Below are positions 56,903 through 64,000 of a DNA stretch of 64,000 bases, in pieces. Source of the stretch: Cichorium intybus (Eukaryota > Streptophyta > Magnoliopsida > Asterales > Asteraceae); the NCBI GenBank assembly GCA_023525715.1, contig CM042011.1, positions 65,413,854-65,477,853 of the forward strand, written 5' to 3'. Under the pieces are notes generated by a model. It worked only from the letters and a program-made list of their open reading frames with translations. It made no database searches and was not told the origin of the DNA. The position numbers and the translations under genes are program-made. Positions within the stretch are counted from its first letter, which is position 1. Every line of letters starts with the position of its first letter.

Positions 56903-57453
56903 TGTACTGGCAGTTGAAAACCAAATTGTAAAGATCACTTATAATGGCCGTTGAAAACCAAATTGTAAAAATCAATCGAACCAAATTGTAGTTTTGTTGA
57001 TTGTTCACATGGGATCGGATTTAAATTTAGTTGGAATAGTTGATTCGATGTTTTAAAACCCAAAATAATGATTGGATCATTTTATCTGATCAAATTAAAC
57101 CGATCCAAGGTGGCAAAAACACCTATATATAAGCAAAAGACCACCAACATATAACTTACCAAATGAAAAAATCAGCTATTGTGGATGTTTTAAAGTTATT
57201 TTTCTATATAAGTAAAAGAAAACAACACCATACTAACGAAATTTATAAAAAGAAAACACCATTCAGGTTAACAAGAATAAAAACCAACAAAAACATTAAT
57301 TAATATCCATGGTTTACAATCAAACAAGAATGTTCCACAAAAGTATGCAAATAAAAAATCTTGAAAACTTATAACATAGTGTTAAAAGAGAGCAAATTTC
57401 TTCACCAAACACACTAACTACTCAAAACTTTCTTCATCATAAACCCCACACAT
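56903..57453. other. Intergenic downstream of eL34
   Basis: AT-rich. The right portion is probably the eL34 3' untranslated region. Nothing else is recognised. Confidence 0.4.
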
Positions 57454-58310
57454 TTAACTCTTTCCAGCTTGCTTTTCTTTTGTCTTCTGAATTTTCAGAA
57501 CTTTCTTCACAATCTTCTGTTCTTCAACCAAAAATGCTCGAATAATCCTGCAACAATCAATATTCTTGTGTTCATAACAATAACCAAATCCAAAACAAAA
57601 AATTTGCAAAAAATTCATGGGAATTTACTAACCTCTCCCTCACAGCACCAGCAGACAACACACCACCATATGCACGGTTGACTGTCCTCCTGTTCCTGGA
57701 TAATCTAGACCTTTTGTATTCAGTTGGCCTCAAGTGAGGAATCTGAAGAATAAAGAAATAATGGTAAATTAGATCACCATGTTTGTTTAGAAATCACACA
57801 ATCATTGAAAGGAATTGTGATCGACAAAGGACAACAATGCTTTCTGTAATGTAAATCCCCAAATTATCACCGAGAAACAAACTAATTAACAACCAATTAC
57901 TCAATTGGTGCAACACGTTTAATCCGTATATCAACAGAACTTGAAACCACGATGCAAATGTAACGAAATAAAGAGGATTGAACACTATTAAATGCACAGA
58001 CAATATAGAAGTATGTGTGATGAATCTCTCAATCTCATTACCCCTTGAATTCTCTTGCCGGTAACAGGGCATTTAGGTCCACTAGCCCTCTTCTTAGTGG
58101 TCTGGTAAACCAGCTTTCCTCCTATGAAAGTAACAAGCTCATTAGCGCCATCAATTTGAGCAGCGTAGAATCATTTACATAGCCATTAGAGAGATGAATC
58201 ATTGAAATAATAGAAATAACTACGAAGTTACCAGGGGTTTTGACGACCCTGTGTTGATTGGATTTGGTAGCATAGCTATGGCGTTTCCGGTAGGTGAGAC
58301 GTTGCACCAT
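57454..58310 (-). CDS. RPL34: 60S ribosomal protein eL34 (RPL34)
   Basis: Four exons on the minus strand, 58310-58232, 58121-58042, 57742-57633 and 57547-57454, join in frame to 120 residues, the normal eL34 length. The protein starts MVQRLTYRKRHSYATKSNQ, contains KKRASGPKCPVTGKRIQGI with one half of the usual zinc-binding CPVTG region, and ends with a basic KEKQAGKS tail. eL34 is a component of the large cytosolic ribosomal subunit. All introns (110, 299 and 85 nt) have GT/AG borders. There is no frameshift. Splitting after codon 26 and at IQG|IPHL fits plant eL34 genes. A MULE begins about 220 bp upstream of the start codon. Confidence 0.96.
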
Positions 58311-58362
58311 CTTCGAATCGCAGAAACGCTCTGTTTGTCTCTCGGTTTGCCGAAAAGGGGGA

Positions 58363-58371
58363 TTAGGGTTT
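58363..58371 (-). promoter_or_regulatory. Telo box upstream of RPL34
   Basis: AAACCCTAA on the minus strand, about 55 bp before the start codon. Telo boxes are frequent in promoters of plant ribosomal protein genes and support growth-linked expression. Confidence 0.65.
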
Positions 58372-58531
58372 GCTACGGGGAAGGTAAGTTAAACCCTTTC
58401 TTGGCACTAATGCCCTAAATCTGACGGCTCTTTTTGTTTCTCTTCAACGGCTGAGATGTATCTGCTTTCAATTTGTTTTGTTTTAATCTGCACCCTTCTT
58501 GAACATTGAAGTTCCGATTATTTTGTTTTTG

Positions 58532-59899
58532 GACAAAACTTAAAAAATGGTCCATGTGGTTTGCTATTTTATGTGGATAGAGTCCCTTGACTTTTAAAAT
58601 TGTGAAAATAGTCCTTATCATGAGGTTTTTTTTTGTGGTTTAGGTCCCTTTCCCAACTGAAATATCTTTTTTACCCTTCTCATTTCTTTTTTCTTTTTCT
58701 TTTTATCTATTAACACATTTTAGTAAATAAAAAAACAAAAAACCCCTTTTCTTTCTCATCTAATCGACATCTCCTCTCCTCTCTCTCTCTCTCCCCCTCT
58801 CCCTCTCTCTCTCTCTCCTCAATGACGTTGTTAGCTACTTTTCTCATTTGTCGACACAACTTCGCAAGTTCTTCATCCGATCAACAACAATCACTCGATC
58901 TGTGCTCAAATGTTTCCGATCAAAGCTGTTGCTCCACTGCCTGTACAACCTAGCGCCACACCTAAAACAGGTGCAATGGATTCGATTTTTGAGATGAATT
59001 CGATCTGTGCTCAAATGTTTCCGATCGAAGCAGTTATCGTGTAAGAAGGCGAATTCAGATCGACAGCTTTGATGCTGATGAGGGAGGAGACATAGGAGAG
59101 TTCTTTGGTGACGGCGATAGATTTGATTTTTGAGATGAATCATCGCCTTCGTCTATGGATTCGATTTTTGATTTCGTATATGAAGCGCTTACCAGGTTTG
59201 TTTTTACAAATTGCTTGCACTTTGCACTCAAGCGGGTGGTGCAGCTTGTTGCTGATGTCTGAGAGAGACGTTTCATTGAGGTTTACAGCTGTTTACTCGG
59301 GCTGATTCAACATCGCCCATTTCGTTCAACAATCTCGCCATCAGGAATTTCCGGTCGAGGTTTTCGATTGGCAGAAATGATTTTTTCAAGATTTTTAAGC
59401 TCTCCTCGTCCTCCTATGCTTCTAATTTCTCTTCAATTACAGTTTTCATAACGGAATTGGCTTTAGAATTCGATTCCAGAAACTGCAGCAAAAGGGTTTT
59501 GTCTGGTGTTTCGGATTGAGGTTTTCTATTATGCGATTGTTTGGGAGCTTGTTGGCAGCGGAAGCAGCGGTGGAGGCCATAGACGAAGGCGAAAGAGGCG
59601 CAGACGATTTCTTTTACCCTTTCAGGAGATTGGGGCGGGTTTATTGACCGAAAGAGAGGGGGAAAGATGGTGGGGATATGTGGGTGGGATATTTATTTAT
59701 TTTTTATTAAAAAAATGTAAATGGGTAACAAGAAAAAGGAAAAAGAAATTAAAAGGGTAAAATAGAAAATTCAAGTTGTTCAGTGACCAAATCTACAACG
59801 AAACCTCTGGAAAATGACAATCCATACAAAAATTCAAATGTTTGGACCAAAACCACAAAAAATATCAAACTAGAGGGACCATTTTTTTGCAGTTTTGTC
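58532..59899. mobile_element. MULE upstream of RPL34, possible Pack-MULE
   Basis: Ends GACAAAACTTAAAAAATGG and, inverted, GACAAAACTGCAAAAAAATGG. The flanks TTGTTTTTG (58523-58531) and TTGTTTGTG (59900-59908) agree at 8 of 9 positions, a 9-bp duplication. Inside are a (CT)n tract (58776-58818), a repeated GATCTGTGCTCAAATGTTTC (58897 and 59001), and GC-rich gene-like sequence (59300-59700) whose source I cannot name. No transposase. Confidence 0.75.
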
Positions 59900-59908
59900 T
59901 TGTTTGTG

Positions 59909-60340
59909 TATTATTTTGGTTTAGCTTTTTAAATCTATCCAAGTAACCATGCTTTTATGTGTGTTGATTATGAAAAACCCTTCTTAGGATTGAGAGTTGT
60001 ATTTCATTGGCATATATAATGTGTTAAATTACAAAGGGACTCTTATATTATACAAAAAATAAAAATAAATGCACAATCTTTAACAACCCTTCTTAGTTTT
60101 TTTATAAAATATATATAAAAACAATTTCGAATCAGTATTAATATTCAAATAGATATCGTTTTACGATCTGTTCAAATATAATAGTAAATAACTTATATAA
60201 TTAACGTCATAAAATTTACCTAATTAATACTAGTCGAAAATACGAGTGTTATAGACTTTTAATCTTGAATTATTAATTTGTGTTGGCTGAATGTTTTAAA
60301 AATATAATTAAATATTTTGAAACGCTTCTAATTAGTTTTT
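59909..60340. other. AT-rich intergenic DNA
   Basis: Nothing recognised. Confidence 0.4.
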
Positions 60341-60719
60341 GAAAAAAATTCAAAAAAACACTAAGTTTTCAAAAAAATTCGATTTTGAAACTCTGTTATT
60401 TTTTTTCAATTAAGTCACTAACTTTTTAAAAAATTTCAATTAAGTCACTATGTTTTAACTTTTGTTTCAATTTTGACACTTGAGTGTCATGTCAGCATGC
60501 CACGTCAACGCCACATCATAAAAAACTGACACGTCATCATGCCACGCCAGCTGGGAACCGGGTTGACCGGTCAAATTGTCAAAATATTGAAACAAATTTG
60601 AATACGTAGTGACTTATTTGGAAAAAATTGAAAACTTAGTGACTTAATTGAAAAAGAAAATAACATAGTTTCAAAATTGAATTTTTTTGAAAACTTAGTG
60701 TCTCTTTTGGAATTTACCC
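60341..60719. mobile_element. Foldback MITE
   Basis: Arms with CACTAAGTTTTCAAAAAAATTC (left) and its complement (right) run for about 100 nt, including AATTAAGTCACTA. The centre carries ccacgtcaacgccac and ccacgccagctggg. No TSD was resolved. No coding. Confidence 0.75.
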
Positions 60720-60935
60720 TATTATATAAGCTTAAGTTCGTGTTATTGTATTTTTTGTTGTATGGTTTTTGACATTGTAGTTAACTTGCCCTTTTCCCTC
60801 GTCTACATGATAGTCATCATTAAGATATGGACGTATGATATGCATCTATTATCAATAAATGTTTCATATGTGACATAAAAATACAAAAGGTTAATGATCC
60901 AAAATGGCAACCAATAATACAAAATTTACTCATTA

Positions 60936-63135
60936 TGTAAGAACCCGTGAAAATGTGTAATAAAATGTAAATAATCGGGTGAAAAGGGCGAAAAGTTGTA
61001 AAACGGTAAAACGGTCTTTTGACACGTTATGAGATTAATATGTAAAATAATATGTATTTGTGAAATAATAACATAAAAAATAAAAGTTTATAAGAAAGTT
61101 GGAGTTTTACCGCATGAATAGTGAAATTTGACCAAAAAGGGCAAATTGGTCATTTGGCATGAAAATGACCAAAATGTCAAGAAAATGTTAAAAGGGGTAG
61201 CTAATGGAACTTGGTTTGTAAAGATGTGAGCTTTTGGACTCCTTTTGAACAAAAGGAAGAAACTAGGGACTAAATGTGCAAATATTTAATAAAAAGATTA
61301 AACATAAAATAAGGAGATATTACTCCCTTTTCCAGAAGTTAGAAGAGAGTTCGAGAGAGAGTTGAGAGCTGGAGACACGGGAGAACTCAAGCAATTGGAA
61401 GCAAGGAGATTCCTAGTAAGAAATCAATATATTATCCTAAATCAAGGTTAGTAATTAAGGTTTCTACCCAAGCTTTTGTGTGTTCTTGATGGGTTTCCAT
61501 AGAGTGGACTGAAATTTGTAATCTCGGTCATAACCCATGAAGTGCATATGATTTCTGGTCTTAAAACATGTTCATGTGGAAAGAACAAATGTCAAAAATA
61601 GCAAAGTAGGTTGCTATTATTGAGAAATTTGAATGTTGCTCAAGAACCCTAAATCATGAATTTGTGTGATTAAGGTGTTTTTAATAGCTTAAAACCTATT
61701 ATTAGTCAGGGGTTTTGGTCCTAGAACAAACCCCATACGATTAAGAACTGAAATAAGGACTTAATGGGTGAAAACTGCGTGCTACAGTGCACAAATCGCG
61801 ACTGATCAGGCCACTGCCCAGGCGCCAGGCGCAGTGCGCCCAGGACCAGGGCGGGGTGCGCCCAGGCGCAGTGCGCCCTCAGTCAGGGACCAAAATTGTT
61901 AGAAATTTCAAATTTTCCAAACGCTAGAAACCATAGCTAGACATGTCCGATTGACCTGAAATTTTAGCCATAACCCTAAAATGGTATAAGAACATGTCGG
62001 GAATGGTCAAATCCGTAATCCGACCTTGCGGAAAAGTCACTGTAGCGGCAGTGGCTAAAAGTACTATTCACGTCAAAACTTAATTTTGGAATTTGAGCTA
62101 GACTTGTCCAATTAACTCCAAATTTGAAACACAAGTCTAATATAGCCTAATATTTCATGGAAATGAGTCGGAACTGAAATACGACCCCTCGGGGGTACTG
62201 TAGCAGAATACGCGTATTTCGGAGAAAACGATAAAACGAGTTTATTAATGGTTATACATTTATTATAACCCGTAGTAGCATCGTATGGCACTCTTGTGCT
62301 GTAAGTTATATATATGAATTGAATATAAACGTATATCTTGTAAAAAAAATAGGTGGTGGTTCAAATACGGTAAACCAAGCGAAGGAAAAAGGAGTGCAAA
62401 AGACTAACTGATCCCTAGGTGACTCGAGGTGAGTGTTATGTGGATTTTCGAGTACATAGCTAAATGAATTTTATTTAAAGTATTTTGGAGTCAAAGTGGT
62501 TTATGTCTTTAAAAGTATGATTATAATGTGAAAGAAATGGAACCAGAAATACAGTGACTAACAATGTGATTGGCTCATGATGATAAGTTGCTTTAGTATC
62601 CGGATAAAGACCACAGTCTGCTGCGGTAGGGGTGGCAATAAGACACTACTGGGATGGTACCTCCCGTCGCGAAGTAGTTGTCTTACCTTGATAGATGAAT
62701 CCGTTTCATGCTATTGGGGAAGTAGTTATACGGGTGCGTCTCGTATAAAACCTACGGGTGCGCTCGTAGGAATGTACCATCACAAAATAAGGAGTACCTG
62801 TGGGTGCGCTCATAGGAAATGTGAAAGTTTGAAATTTAAAGGTTATTGATATAATTGGTAAATTGTTTTGGGTCTAAACCCATAATGCTCACGAGACATT
62901 ATGTCTCACGTATTTGTTTTAAATGCTATGTACTCAGGTGAACCGGAAGGGCGTTAGAAGAGTCGGGTGTGGGACTGTAACATGTGTTATTATGAAAAAT
63001 GTATGATAAACAGGTTTGAACCGTGGTTGTGAAACAAATTCGTGATACCCCGTTTGTAATGTAAATACATGGTTTGTTTTCAAACGTTGTAATAAAGTTC
63101 GTAAAAAAAAATTGTGTGAAAATTGGGGTGTTACA
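60936..63135 (+). repeat. 5' LTR of gypsy element F
   Basis: TGTAAGAACCCG to GGGTGTTACA, 2200 bp. It contains donor GTTAGT (61447), a GGCGCAGTGCGCCC-type CpG block (61790-61885), the palindrome AATACGCGTATT (62217-62228) in a context shared with C and D, mini-exon 62353-62428, GGGTGCGCTCGTAGGA repeats (62735-62815), hairpin GAGACA/TGTCTC (62893-62907) and CAG (62937). The element runs off the window. Confidence 0.88.
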
Positions 63136-63138
63136 ATT

Positions 63139-63150
63139 TGGTATCAGAGC
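63139..63150 (+). promoter_or_regulatory. Primer binding site of element F
   Basis: TGGTATCAGAGC, four bases after the LTR. Confidence 0.88.
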
Positions 63151-63498
63151 CATGGTTTAAGCGAATTAGGTTGGGTAACCATCCTAGGCTTAAACTAGTG
63201 GATTAATAGTAAGTAAAGTAGTAGTATTAGGTACTAACTAACGGGGTAGAATCGCTAATTTATAATGTTGGAATCCACAGTAACCGATGAACCAGGGGAT
63301 CTTGTGATAACATCAGAGCCAAAGTATATAGGTGGTTAAAATAATATTGGGCCCGTATTATTGTAACCACAGGATATGCTTTGGAAATGGTGAAGTCACG
63401 GGGGGCCCTGAGGAATTTGGTTGTGGAAAGTAGTATAGAGATATTTGGGAACACGAGTCCCATAGGAAGATCACATGCTACCGCTTTCGAGTATATTG

Positions 63499-63502
<4 letters not shown>

Positions 63503-63574
<72 letters not shown>
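63503..63574. repeat. (AT)n microsatellite in the F leader
   Basis: About 36 AT units between the primer site and gag. Confidence 0.95.
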
Positions 63575-63577
<3 letters not shown>

Positions 63578-63614
63578 GTAACAAAACGTGAATTTTATTG
63601 GTTTTATATAGTAA

Positions 63615-64000
63615 ATGGAGAATGGAGGTCAAAATCTTTCAAGTGAAGGACGGGCTACCAGTCATACCCCGTCCCATGGAAATAACCCGGTCGATGATGC
63701 GGTTAACATGGGTCCTAACCCAAATCCAATACCGCAACCTCCACCTGTGACTTTGGAGGCTATACAAAACCTTATTAGCAATCTAAAGACAGAAATGAGG
63801 GAGGATATGCGACAAATGTTGAATACACGGCTGGGGGACCCACAACCTAACCCCTCAGCAGATGATGCTTCTTGGAGACCCACTAATGGAGATTCGGTTA
63901 CGGATGAGGATAGTGTGGGGACAGAAGATAAGAAGAGATGTTCTTTCAAAACTTTTCTGACATGTAAGCCAACGGAATACTATGGTAGCTACGAGCCTAA
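63615..64000 (+). CDS. Gag N terminus of gypsy element F, partial at window edge
   Basis: An open frame from ATG 63615 (MENGGQNLSSEGRATSH) to the last base, 128 codons, without a stop. It has a Pro/Asn-rich start, a helical LEAIQNLISNLKTEMREDM segment, and ends KRCSFKTFLTCKPTEYYG, which parallels the KNFLSCKPKEFTGT segment just before the gag core in element G. Hence it is the beginning of a gypsy gag. Whether the element is intact cannot be judged here. Confidence 0.8.
   Translation, partial: MENGGQNLSSEGRATSHTPSHGNNPVDDAVNMGPNPNPIPQPPPVTLEAIQNLISNLKTEMREDMRQMLNTRLGDPQPNPSADDASWRPTNGDSVTDEDSVGTEDKKRCSFKTFLTCKPTEYYGSYEP

Overview
The window is nuclear DNA of a flowering plant, most likely a eudicot. 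The evidence is spliced plant genes, plant-type Ty1/copia and Ty3/gypsy retrotransposons, MULEs, hAT MITEs, a Helitron and clustered tRNA genes. The style of the gypsy LTRs would fit Asteraceae, but nothing here proves the family. Only two ordinary protein genes are intact, both on the minus strand: a Golgi PMT2-type methyltransferase (12972-17159, six coding exons, 614 aa) and ribosomal protein eL34 (57454-58310, four exons, 120 aa). Three tandem tRNA-Leu(CAG) genes lie at 38837-39229. Nearly everything else is mobile DNA.

Layout. 1-6880: AT-rich DNA with MITEs, a SINE-like element and a Pack-MULE (4735-6871, 9-bp TSD) that carries a broken PRP18 copy and is itself hit by two MITEs. About 7600-12709: a Helitron whose 3' end is clear and which carries at least four same-strand gene fragments (DEAH11/12 helicase, ANTH clathrin adaptor, RRM protein, topoisomerase I). 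12972-17890: PMT2, with three introns enlarged by MITEs and a dimeric minisatellite. 18141-19532: a long-TIR element just upstream of the PMT2 5' end. 20040-36694: a three-level nest of a solo gypsy LTR (A), holding a copia element (B) with three stop codons, holding a young gypsy chromovirus (G) with an intact 1522-aa polyprotein; TSDs mark each level. 38837-39229: the tRNA cluster. 40301-54112: a gypsy element (C) inside a GGTGGC-rich repeat. Its LTRs differ by only about 1% although its coding region is ruined, and two solo LTRs (D, E) are nested in it. 55587-56893: a foldback-like MULE built from a 21-bp module. 57454-58310: eL34, with a MULE (58532-59899) in its upstream region. 60936-64000: the 5' LTR, primer site and gag start of another gypsy element (F), cut by the window edge.

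The most interesting signal is shared by four gypsy LTR families of different sequence and length (A, C/D/E, F, G). Each has, in order, a TATA box, a strong 5' splice site, a small AG-to-GT exon ending in a GTGAGT donor, a family-specific minisatellite, a short hairpin whose two arms change together between families, and a CAG acceptor 24-30 nt later. This suggests a transcribed LTR leader with two introns and a structured element before the last acceptor. Splicing would separate translatable mRNA from RNA able to regenerate the LTR. This is inference and needs RNA data.
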